64,000 bases of DNA from NCBI GenBank assembly GCA_947095585.1, contig OX352765.1, positions 25,760,254 to 25,824,253 on the forward strand, in the 5' to 3' direction. A program made the position numbers and the translations under genes. Below are positions 50,445-64,000 of this stretch, in pieces. The stretch is from Nephrocerus scutellatus (lineage: Eukaryota > Arthropoda > Insecta > Diptera > Pipunculidae). The notes beneath the pieces are model-generated. The model was not told the DNA's origin. It did not search any database and was given only the letters and a program-made list of their open reading frames with translations. How positions within the stretch are numbered: position 1 is the stretch's first letter; each line of letters opens with the position of its first letter.

Positions 50445-51290
50445 ACATTCGTCCAACAAAAACATTTTCCCATGGTTAAAAAAAACTACCACATAAACTT
50501 AAACCGAAAAAAATTAACGAGAGTTTTAAAGGAAAAAAACAGAAATTCCCATCACAGTCCTTATTAGTAGTCTATCACTTTTTCAGAAAAAAAACACCTC
50601 ACGTAGACATCCGCCACGATTAAATATGTAGATCCGACTCATATGCATATAGCCTCGCGGCGATGGCCTGACACACCTTTTCGCCTAGTCTAAGAATAAA
50701 TTTTTAAATGATAAAAAAATTACTAAGTAAACGAGGAAGATTCTGCGGATGAGATCCCTCTTATTGTTCACCCCGTTAGTATATTCACACATTCTCACAT
50801 ACATCTTAGGCTCTCAAGTAATGATCTCCCTGCATCAATTAGGATGCAAAAGCAAACACCAACCACATAAGCAACAAGCAAAACCAGCAACTACTAACAA
50901 CACTACTACCCTTTTGTATTGGATTATATTGTTCTTCGCGTTATTCACTGAAGTTCCGTTCTTTATCTGCTTGAGGTCATTTCTGTGAAGAATTCATTTG
51001 CATATTCTTCCTATTAGGATTTTTCAGTCTTGTAAGGATCACGCACGAATTCATTTCTTTGTTACTTCATTGTTTGGGTAGATCATTTTTTATGACCAGC
51101 AAGGTTAGAAATTATTGAGAGTAATGATGACAAGCCGGCCGGTGATAGTTACTATGGGTGACAGGGCAGCGATGATGTTGACGATGATGGAACGGGTTGG
51201 CATTAGCTGTCGAAATGCAGTATGGCATAAATTGAAAGGATAATTACCCTTGAAGTCATGGGAAACAAAAGCGCAGAACAAATATAAGTG
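50445..51290 (-). repeat. Inverted repeat arm 2 (pairs with 44840-45700)
   Basis: See arm 1. Matching blocks read on the minus strand include CATAAAAAATGATCTACCC, GAAGAATATGCAAATGAATT and AATGACCTCAAGCAG. Confidence 0.7.
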
Positions 51291-51439
51291 AAACTATTTT
51301 TAAAAGTCAATTAATCTATAAGGTTACCATTGCTCTATTGCATAATATTTAAGGCAAATAAGCCTAGAACTACCTTTTTAAAAAAGTTGTGTGTTGCGTT
51401 TTACTGAATTTTTGACACATATTTTCAACAAATCACTGG

Positions 51440-52570
51440 AGCATGGAGAATTTCTTGAAGAATATAAATGTTCCAATATTTCATCAAGTCATAAGACGGA
51501 TCGAGACAAAAGTTTTTGAGGCAATTGTAAAGAAAAAGATTTTTTTTGACTTTAGGTATAGAATTTCATCATTTCAGCATGGTTTTTCTACAGTCGTTAT
51601 ACTGCGACAAATCATACATTTTTCACAGATTACTATGGGCGCTGTGGCTCAGTGGTTAAGTGCATGTATTTCTGAACAGGGAGTTCGTAGTTCGAATCCC
51701 AGGAAAGACCACGGTCCCACCTCTCGCAAATGTCTGACAAATGTCCGAGAGTAATAACGGAAAGCTTCTCAATTCGCCCTTTGGATACGGAATTAAATTG
51801 TAGGTACCTACCAATTGTGTGCAAAAATATACATGCACAATACAAATGGTCACGAGAAGCTAGGCCTTGGACCGCATGGTCTGTCGCACCGATTATTAGT
51901 TTTATTTATTACCGTCGTCAAGTTGATTTGGTTTATACAGACTTTGCGAATGCTTTTGACCGAGTTCAGCATAGTATTATAATATTGAAAAACTCTACTG
52001 AAAAACCTAGGGTACTTTTATGAACTTATTAAAAAACCGTATACTTATTAGGGAGAGATCAAAGATAGATAAAAATAGGCGAGATAACTTCCGACTTTTT
52101 TTTTAATTCCCATGGTGTTCCGCAAGGTAGTCATTTTGGGACTCGTTGGTTTATTCTGTTTATGTTGTTTAACTCTTCTTTTCAATCAAACGAGAAACAG
52201 ATTTTTTATTACTTTAGAATGACATTGATAGTACTCGTATAACAAGATGGTGTAACTTTAACAAGCTCTATTTTAGTATTAATAAATGCAGTGTTCTCTA
52301 GAAAATTGCATCCCTCTTGGTCAAATTATAACATTGAAAAAGAAAATTAGAAAATAGTTTTCAAAATTGTGATCTTGGTTTAGTTTTGATTTTAAGTTAA
52401 CATTTCATCTCCATTACGACTTTGTTGCAGAATGCGGATAGAATGTTAGGTTTTGTAAAGCGGAACTCTAAAGATTTTGTTGACCCATATACATTGAAGT
52501 CATTCTATGTCTCTCTTGTATGCTCGGTATTAGAGTACTGCAGTGTAGTTTGGTGCCCTTATTAAACAAA
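51440..52570 (+). mobile_element. Jockey-like LINE fragment, split by a SINE
   Basis: Plus-strand frames give VFEAIVKKKIFFDFRYRISS and FQHGFSTV (RT region), then after the inserted SINE QVDLVYTDFANAFDRVQHS, NSHGVPQGSHFG, and a thumb-like tail MLGFVKRNSKDF and LEYCSVVWCPY in shifted frames. It is dead. Confidence 0.75.
51637..51890 (+). mobile_element. tRNA-derived SINE, complete copy with target duplication
   Basis: 254 bp. The A box lies in GTGGCTCAGTGGTTAAGTG and the B box in GTAGTTCGAATCCC, the pol III promoter pair. The body has CCCACCTCTCGCAAATGTCT, AAGCTTCTCAATTCGCCC and GTGCAAAAATATACATGCAC, and the 3' end is AGGCCTTGGACCGCATGGTC then TGTCGCACC. It is bracketed by GATTACTA (51628-51635) and GATTATTA (51891-51898), a likely 8-bp target duplication with one change. 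It is the reference copy for the family in this window. Confidence 0.88.
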
Positions 52571-52774
52571 TAATACACACAGAAAAAAAACATAGTTGCT
52601 GTAAAAATGTTTTAATAGAATCATAAAATGGTTGGTTTTTTGTTGGATGTTCATGAATATTGTTTAGTTTTTACAACTAAAAATTTTCCGTTAGAACATT
52701 ATATATTTGTTGTATCATATAAGTTGTTGTGAGAAACTATTTTTGTAGAAATTAGAAAAGTGAAAATAATTTTT

Positions 52775-52902
52775 GGCGCGTCAAACCGTTGCAGTCTAAG
52801 GCCAAGCTTCTCGCGACGTCGTGTCTGCGTGTGTTATATTTTTGCCAACGATTAATTGAGAAGCTTTCCGTAACAAGTTATTTACTCTCGTTAGCCTTTT
52901 GT
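52775..52902 (-). mobile_element. tRNA-derived SINE, 3' part
   Basis: The complement of GGCGCGTCAAACCGTTGCAG, AAGCTTCTCGCG and GAGAAGCTTTCCGTAACAAG gives the SINE 3' half. Confidence 0.7.
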
Positions 52903-53495
52903 ATTAAACCAATTATGGATTTAATGGTCCAATTGCCCACATTGCTCTGTATTTAATGAATATTATAATCATTTAGACATCTTCTTATGAATAAAGGTAT
53001 ATTTAAAAAATACATATTAAGTTTTTTAATATCTTATAAGTGTTATATATATATTTTTGTTTTTTATAATTATTTATTATTTTGTTGTTTAAATCTTGTA
53101 AAATATACCTTCGAGATTAAATAAACTTAACAAAATAGTTTATAATTTTATAGTAAAACGACGGAAAAAATCCCAGTTTAAGTTTCTTATAAACATTGTA
53201 AGGTTTTGGCCGACTTTCAAAACCTAAAAACAAAGTAAAATATTGATACGGTTTAACTCCTTTTGTATTTTTAAATACAATTCAGCTGCTTTGTATAATT
53301 TGTTTAGATGATGCTACAACAATTCATTTTGGAATACTTTTACGAAAGTAGCACAGTAGTTATATGTTAGTTTCGGTCGGCCAGTTCTTTCAAATAGCAG
53401 AAGCAGCTCCATGTAGTTTTGGAATGAAAAACTGTACCTTTTAATGCTAGCAGTGCTGCCTAATTGTCTGAGATTAAATAGATCACGGTCCTGCT
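52903..53495. other. Unassigned AT-rich DNA
   Basis: No gene or repeat is recognised. Confidence 0.4.
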
Positions 53496-53499
53496 GTAC

Positions 53500-53870
53500 C
53501 TTCATTTGATACATTCTAGGGTGCAGGCTTCTATTGCTATAGTTTCTGCCTGGAATACTGTTGGAGATTTCCCCAGGGGTATTCGCAGTGTAGTTCTAGG
53601 TTGATTCCGTTTCAGTATTCTTATCAAAAAGTTTCTTTGGAAGTTAGTCGTTCTTATCATTTAGTCTGATGGTCCGTGTCCTGTCGGTTGGCATTTTTTA
53701 CGGGCTCTTGCTCCAGCCTCGCCTTTACAGTCTTTAGAGCACCGGTCGCACTTAGACAGATTAGTCTTTGGATTTTATTGAGTTGTAAGCGTCTCCTTGA
53801 TTGCTCTGTTTTTGTTGTCAACCAAATCAGAACAGCTATGTGCTTCTGGCACAAACATAAATACACATAA
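53500..53870 (-). mobile_element. R1-like LINE fragment (same family as 1-1254)
   Basis: Nucleotide blocks match the left-edge LINE (TTTGATACATTCTAGGGTGC; GGAGATTTCCCCAGGGGTAT against GGGGATTTTCCTAGGGGTAT). The minus-strand protein contains LNKIQRLICLSATGALKT, as in the other copy. Confidence 0.75.
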
Positions 53871-54503
53871 ATTCTCTATTATACGAGGGCAGGCTGAAAA
53901 GTAATCAGCCTATGCAAGAGCTATCAAAGTATCAAAGCAATGTTGCAAAGTATCAAATAAAGTCTTTGGCAAAATTTGGACTCGATAGGTGGCGCTGGGG
54001 TCGCTTTTTTCTTATGCGATTTGGCTCAAATTCACACCATATAATATTTAAATCGGAATAAAGTCTTTGGCAAAATTTGGACGCTGGAGTCGCTTTTTTC
54101 TTATTTATGAAGCGATTTGGCTCAAGTTCACACCATATAACTTACTTAAATCGAAATAAAGTCGTTGGCAGAATTTGGACTCGATAGGTGGTGCTGGGGT
54201 GGAAATGTAGGTTTCGTTTTCTTTTTCTTGCTATGTTGGTTCGGCTTCGTAATTTTGGTCTTTTCACGACCGTTCATTTTTGCGCTTTTACGCTTGCTCC
54301 CGAGTTGGCACACCAAAAAATCTGTCCTTTTTTACTTCAAATAAGAAAACAAAAAACATTGTCTATCCGCTGGCGTTAAGATGAATTAATAAAATTAATA
54401 ATTTCCCTTTTGTCATAAATACATGTGTTTTCTTTTCTTGGGCGTCCAATGGGGTCGATAGGTTGGTTACGAGGGCACGGGCAACGCCGGGTACTTCAGC
54501 TAG
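53871..54503 (+). mobile_element. Possible non-autonomous Helitron with internal ~100-bp tandem units
   Basis: It starts TCTCTATTATACGAGGGC, holds three partial tandem units beginning AAAGTCTTTGGCAAAATTTGG at 53958, 54060 and (as AAAGTCGTTGGCAG) 54159, and ends GGGCAACGCCGGGTACTTC then AGCTAGT (CTAG at 54500-54503). A TC start and CTAG end fit Helitrons. That these are the two ends of one element is an inference. The block CGAGGGCAGGCTGAAAAGTA near its start also resembles a mariner-type end. Confidence 0.4.
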
Positions 54504-54816
54504 TTTATATATATTTATATTCCTTCATATCTTCCATTTACCTCAATGCAATAGAATCTAACAATTTTTCAACTGCAGCACTGCATCGAGTATGCTTAAA
54601 GAATTGGGATCTCAAAAATAAAGTCCTGTTTTCTTTATCTCTACAGCTTTCCCTAGGAAACCATACGTTATTTATTAGGCTTCATATCTCTTTCGGTAAG
54701 TATAGCGAAATATACAAAATAATCAAAAAAAAAAAACAAGTTTAACTTTACAAAAATATAATATAAAAAAATCTCATTTATTTTTTATAAAAAACAACTA
54801 ATAAAGACAGAACACT
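54504..54816. other. 3' flank of the CLIP protease gene
   Basis: AT-rich, likely including the 3'UTR of the minus-strand protease. The complement of TTTATT at several places (for example 54777-54785) could serve as a polyadenylation signal. The start of this stretch has an unsupported open frame. Confidence 0.35.
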
Positions 54817-58818
<4,002 letters not shown>

Positions 58819-59215
58819 CTAAAAAGATATAAGAATCACAAAATTTATAACATTGATTATTTCTGAATTTGTATAAAAGAAGAATACATTTTTAGATGCA
58901 GATGATGTATTTTTCTGTGCAGCTTAAAGAGCTAAATTTAAAAAATTAGCATATATCATTTCATGCCCATTGGGAAAAAGTTGTTATTTAAAATAGCAAC
59001 GGTACTATTAATTTTTATTGATTGATCCTATATTTATAGGAGCGTTGATTTTGTTTTTAAATAAAACAGTTTGTTTGTAGGATATTAAAATTTATTTCAG
59101 GTTAAAGATATCATAAATTATGGAACAATGAAAACGCCTATACGAGTGAATGCGCTAAACCTTAATTTTTATGACATTTTCGCAACTGAAATCTCTGGCT
59201 AATTAGATTCAAAGA
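58819..59215. other. Upstream of the last visible protease exon
   Basis: It starts with the acceptor (complement of CTAAAAAGATAT). I looked on the minus strand for a short signal-peptide exon ending in phase 1 and could not support one here. Confidence 0.4.
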
Positions 59216-59219
59216 ATAA

Positions 59220-59590
59220 AGACTGGGCCTTTGTGGAGATAACTTCGACTACAATAATTCGATTGTTTGGCCAGCTGTGAGAAATGTGGTGTCATTTTGT
59301 TGAAACCACATGTGTTTCAACTGAGCCTATTCCATCTTTTCCCAACAATAATCAGTCAACATTACCTTTTACTGTTTTGGCATCATCACTGAAGAAGAAT
59401 TAGAGGCCATTTACCCAATCCAGCAAGAAACCCACGCAAGTCAACTCTTGTGGGTGATATGGTAAATAGTTTCGGGTTGCTGAATATGTGACAATTTAGC
59501 TTACTTACGAAGCCATTGATATGGAAATGGGCTTCATCAGTGATCAAACGCGAGCGTTTATACTAGTTTGACGTCAAACAAACCGTAGAA
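59220..59590 (-). mobile_element. Rosa-like (DD41D-type) transposase fragment
   Basis: The minus strand reads LITDEAHFHINGFVSKLNCH (normally FSDEAHFHLNGYVNKQNCR), the first catalytic-Asp block of an insect Tc1/mariner-superfamily transposase. FLAGLGKWPLILL and a NKMTPHFS segment follow as decayed downstream blocks. It is related to the remnant at 19790-20210. Confidence 0.6.
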
Positions 59591-60454
59591 TACGGTACGC
59601 ATAGCCAAGAAACCCTATTAAAATTCATAAAAATTCAACCTACATTGTTTAATAAAAAAAATAAAGTGATTAGTTTGTGATATTAAAAAAAAGACATTAT
59701 ATGACTTATTTCAAGTGTATGTTAAACATTTAATTTGATTTAATTGCAACCTTTACCATATGGGTAGGCTAGACAATTTGCTTATCGTCAACACTCAGGG
59801 CAGCTTTATAATTAAAGTGGAACTAGATGGCAAAGGTTTGCATTGTAATTGATGGTAATTTTTTAATAAACGACTCGCCCACAAAAGCACGTGTTCTACA
59901 TAGTGGGTGTATCTTTTCACGTAGGTCCTCAATAAGTTGTTTTATTTTAAAAGTCCTAAGAATACTAATGTATATGTATGTGTGCAGTGGCTGTATATAA
60001 TTAAAAAATGTTTTCGCTACATAAGACTTCCACTATTAGCGTGAACTACAGTGCAAAAATATCATGGCAACTTTTTCAACTTTTTATCTTTCCATTTCAG
60101 TGCGCACAGTTCCAAGCAAAAAACACCAAACCTAGGTAAGCTGTTTGTATTCAATAAAAAATAAATTTTGGGGTTCAAAGATTTATATGGGTAAATAGTA
60201 TTTTTTATTACTTTTGTGATTAACTGGAGCAATTACAGGCCTCTCACCGTAAGAGTATAAAACTCATGTCCACTAAATTATATTTTATCACTATTCGTGA
60301 ATCTTCTTGTTTATACGTATTTCCTATATTTTATACTAATCGAATATTTTTAATCATATTATTAATTACTATAGCTGTTCAGGGGCGCTTTTCTATCCGC
60401 ACAGCCAGGGGTACGTGACGCTTCGCTACCCCACAGGCCTAGCATCTAGCACAG
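59591..60454. other. Unassigned intergenic DNA
   Basis: AT-rich, with no gene or named repeat. Confidence 0.4.
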
Positions 60455-60940
60455 GCAAAGAAAATTTTTAAAAAATTATATGGTAGCCCCTCCGTCGCGG
60501 GCCCAAATTTTAATAGAAAGTCAACGGAAATACACATGCGTGTAAAGTTTCAATAAAATCGGGCTTTGGGAAGTGGGTTTAAAAATTTATCGCAAGATTG
60601 CACAACATACAAACAAACAAAGAGATAAACAGACCCACGGGACCGCAAGGTAAATATAGAGAATTTAAAAATTAAAATTTTCCTTGAGGAGAGCAACAAA
60701 TTTAGGAAGTGGGTTAAAAATTGATCACAATATTTGGTCCGCCAGCCAGCCACAAACCACAAACACAGGCACCCGAAGGTAATGTAGGGAATTTAAATAA
60801 TAAGGGGGCGCCCTGACCAAAGTGTCTGACCCCTTTCAAAATATGGCGACTCTTGTTGTTTTTAATACCAAAACAGGTGTGCAAAATTTCAGAACGCTAC
60901 TATTCAAAAATTCTGAAAAATTCATAAAAACATAAAATTT
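60455..60940 (+). repeat. TATGGGAGC repeat family, two termini in tandem
   Basis: ATTATATGGTAGCCCC and ATACACATGCGTGTAAAGTTTC are followed by two consecutive terminal blocks (TAAATATAGAGAATTTAAAA near 60650-60670, and GTAATGTAGGGAATTTAAAT near 60777-60797). The flank to 60940 shares AAGTGTCTGACC with 1690-1705. Confidence 0.65.
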
Positions 60941-61485
60941 GTAAAAACCATTGGTATTAACTCAGTAGTTTAACCACCTGACCCCTGAACGCGATCGGCT
61001 TAAGGGTTTTGCTGAATACAAACTAAAAATTTCGTTTGATTAAAACAATATGTCCCTTAAAATACCCTTATCTTAATATATATTAATATTAGATTATTAT
61101 ACCACTAATAATCCTTTATTTTTATTGCACAACAACATTGCCCAACATTTTTAAAACTGGATTTAAAACAAACTAATAACGTTTAAAAAGCCCATAACTC
61201 AAAATGATGATTTTAGACATACGTCGTTTTGACCAAACTTCATAGATTTACTATGAACTTTTTTTTATAACAGGTAGTATATATTTTAAAATACCATGTT
61301 TTTATCAATTTTAAATTCTTCAATAATGTATCGAAAGAAGAAAAAATGGACTTATACCATTTTCATAATTAACGGTTCATATAATATATATTGTGTGATT
61401 GATTGAATTCAATGAAAATTGAAAAGTACATAATTACAAATCAAAAGCCAAATTAACAGCATAATTACAGTTTTTTTGGTGTGCG
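60941..61485. other. Unassigned AT-rich DNA
   Basis: No gene or repeat is recognised. Confidence 0.4.
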
Positions 61486-61489
61486 TTAA

Positions 61490-63966
61490 AAGAGGGTTAT
61501 ATCCGACCCGGCGGTCAGCCATCAGCAGAATAGGAAGAATAACACAGAATGCTCTAGAATTGCAGGTGGCCGTAACTATCTCTGACTGGGGGAAGTGCGA
61601 TCAAACCTCTACGTGGTGGCCGCCGGTAATTTTCATCCAATGCAGGAAAAGCTGAATGATCGGGCTAGTCCTTTCAAAGTAAGTTTGGCGCGAGGCCAAT
61701 AACCTCGCCTGTAAAAAAATTATTATTATTACGGAACCCAAAATCAGCCTCGGATGCAGTGATGAACGACGACCAAGGCAACGAAAACGGCTAAACTATT
61801 TAAGAATTTTCTCATCGAACGTAAGCTCACTGTATAGAGCTCGAGCTTCACAGCAGCAAAATATCCACAAAGCCACCTGGGTATCTCCCGATGGAGCCAC
61901 TCGCAACCAGATAGACCACGTGTTGATAGACCGCCGCCACAACCCGAACCTGATGACGGTACGAACGTACCAACGTCGACTCGAACCACTATTTTGTTGG
62001 TATGGTGCTCCGAGCGCGGATTGCATCATCACGAAAGACTGCATCCGCGAATCAGATTCGAGTCAACACGGCTTCACTTCGCCTAAATGCAGGGAGTGTA
62101 AGTCTCGGGGCTGAGATGTCGGGCGTAGAAGAGAAATGGACACGCCTTAAGAATACTGTCATTAGTACTGCTGACTCCATCTTAGGCAGTAGTCGTAGAG
62201 ATCGAAACGACTGGTTCGATGACGAATGTAAGCTAGCGACTGATGTGGCGTACCGAGCAATGCAACAATCTCATACGCGAAGATGAATATAAAGAGCTCA
62301 GAAGATATGAAAAAACAGTTCACCGGCGAAAGAAAGCAGCCTGGGAGAAGAATCTCGTCCGTGAACTGCGACTGAAGTTCTACCAAAGGGTCTGCGGTAT
62401 GACGCAATATACACCACGTTACACATACTGCAAGGACAAATAGGGTAATCTAATTGCCGCTCTTAAAGGCATCTTAGAGCGATGGGAAGATCACTTTCAT
62501 GAGTTGCTAAATGGCCAGCTAACGGAGGAATTGGAGGCTCCACCCATGACTGAAGATCATAATATGCTGCCGCCACCAAGCATAGACGAAGTTAGCAGAG
62601 CGATAAATCGGCTCAAAAATAATAAGGCCCCGGGATCTAATGGGATCCCAGCCGAACTGATAAAAATAGGAAGCCCCACATTATACCAAGCAATTCATGA
62701 AATAATACTGCAAGTATGGGAAGAAGAAGCTATGCCAGAAGACTGGCGAAGAGGCGTCCTGTGCCCCATACATAAGAAGGGAGATATCACAAAATGCAGC
62801 AACTATCGTGGTATAACGTTGCTGAGTACCGAGTATAAGATTTTCACCTCTATCCTTCAAGACAGGATAGCCTCATACGCTAAAGTCATCATTGGTTCAT
62901 ACCAGTGTGGCTTCATCCCAGGCAAATCAACAACTGATCAGATCTACACCCTAAGGCAGGTTATGGAACAATGTCTAGAGTTTCAAAACTCACTACACCA
63001 TCTTTTTGTAGACTTTAAAGCCGCCTATGATAGCATAGCCAGAGTAGAACTTTATAAAGCCATGAGAGAATTCGGTATCCCAAATAAACTGACACGACTA
63101 TGTAGGTTGACCATGACCAATGTTATAAGCCAAGTAAAAATATCCGGATCACTATCAAGCCCATTCAACATCTATAACGGGCTCCGATAAGGGGATGGAC
63201 TGGCCTGCGTCCTCTTCAACCTGGCGTTAGAGAAAGTGATTCGAGACTCTGGCGTAACGGCGAGAGGAACAATCCTCTATAAGTCCATTCAGATACTGGC
63301 TTACGCAGACGATATTGACATCGTGGGTAGAAACCGAAGAGCTGTACAGGAAGCTTTCATCCAGATAGAGCCGGCGGCATGAAATCCGGGGCTGCACATA
63401 AATGAGAGCAAAATAAAGTTCATGGTGGCCACGTCTGCGGGTAGAAGATCCAACAGTGGTCCCTCAATTCAAATAGTGGAGCGCGAATTTGAAGTAGTGC
63501 AATCATTTAACTATCTCGGGTCAACTATAGCAGCCGATAACAGCATGGAACCAGAAATACGCGCACGGTTGCTTAAAGCCTACAAAGCCTACTATAGTCT
63601 GTCAAGGCTCTTCAAATCCAGGAACTTAACCAGAACATCCAAGCTGCTGATATATAAGACAATGGTCATACCAGTACTTACATATGGATCCGAGACTTGG
63701 GTGCTTAGCAAAAAGCATTCTGACCTCTTAGCCGCGTTCGAGAGAAAAGTCTTACGGAGAATTGTTGGCCCCGTATGTGAGAAAGGACATTTCCGGAGAC
63801 TCTATAATGATGAGATTTACGAGCGTTACCGCGATGTCGACATCGTGAAGAAAATTAAGCTCGGTAGGCTCCGGTGGGCAGGACACCTAGCTTGCATGAG
63901 CGAAGAGTATCCTGCTCGATAAGTCTTTCGCGGTAGGATTTATGAAACACGACAGCGAGGCAGGCC
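61490..63966 (+). mobile_element. RTE-like LINE, recent copy with internally deleted endonuclease
   Basis: The 5' region (61490-61790) leads to a start-like segment NVSSLYRARASQQ. It jumps straight to the end of the endonuclease, HKATWVSPDGATRNQIDHVL (61870-61925), so the middle of that domain is deleted. The RT follows at 62504-63190 (YRGITLLSTEYKIFTSIL, YQCGFIPGKSTTDQIYTL, HHLFVDFKAAYDSIARVE), the YADD active site at 63302-63313, and the C-terminal part at 63422-63922 (LRRIVGPVCEKGHFRRLY, KLGRLRWAGHLA). From 62390 on the frame is broken mainly by nonsense changes: TAG near 62440, TAA near 63187 and TGA near 63380. Similarity to the copy at 2195-4110 stops near 63966. Confidence 0.88.
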
Positions 63967-64000
63967 AGTGCAATATTTTTATACTAAGGGTACTTTTCTC

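Noticed and set aside
51637..51710. tRNA gene
   Set aside because: The A and B boxes are present, but no cloverleaf with paired acceptor stem can be drawn, and the same head recurs joined to a constant 3' body. It is a SINE head.

Overview
The window is AT-rich nuclear DNA of an insect, almost certainly a fly (Diptera). The genes have GT-AG introns, two of them encode proteins I recognise from Drosophila (masquerade and nab), and introns and intergenic DNA are full of decayed non-LTR retrotransposons, mariner-type transposons, tRNA-derived SINEs and Helitron-like repeats. No bacterial, organellar or rRNA sequence is visible.

Three host genes can be assembled exon by exon. (1) masquerade (+, coding 4643-11915, 13 coding exons, 1,048 residues) is a secreted five-module CLIP-like protein with a trypsin-like domain whose catalytic serine is glycine. 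Its intron 11 (8642-11528) has been inflated by repeats. (2) nab (+, coding 17660-38087, 7 coding exons, 665 residues) is the NAB-family transcriptional co-repressor. Its first intron is 16.3 kb and holds a mariner, a LINE carrying a nested maT-like element, SINEs and several repeat families. (3) A two-CLIP-domain trypsin-like protease lies on the minus strand (58818 down to 54817). Its first, signal-peptide exon was not found, and two one-base insertions break its frame.

Layout: 1-1250 R1-like LINE remnant (-); 2195-4110 decayed RTE-like LINE (+); 4532-12480 masquerade; 12600-15165 SINEs, R1-like LINE and repeats; 15200-17659 nab upstream and 5'UTR; 17660-38155 nab; 38400-54500 a gene-free stretch of repeats and LINE fragments, including a pair of inverted 0.85-kb segments; 54817-58818 CLIP protease; 59200-61000 transposon debris; 61490-63966 a younger RTE-like LINE, in the same family and orientation as the copy at 2.2-4.1 kb.

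The genes do not form an operon-like unit. masquerade and the CLIP protease are both extracellular S1 proteins, one a pseudo-protease and one with all catalytic residues, while nab acts in the nucleus. The most interesting signals are a multi-copy tRNA-derived SINE family, a modular repeat with ~115-bp units and a conserved terminus, the nested maT-like transposon with DD37D spacing, the large inverted repeat, and the double frameshift in the protease gene.
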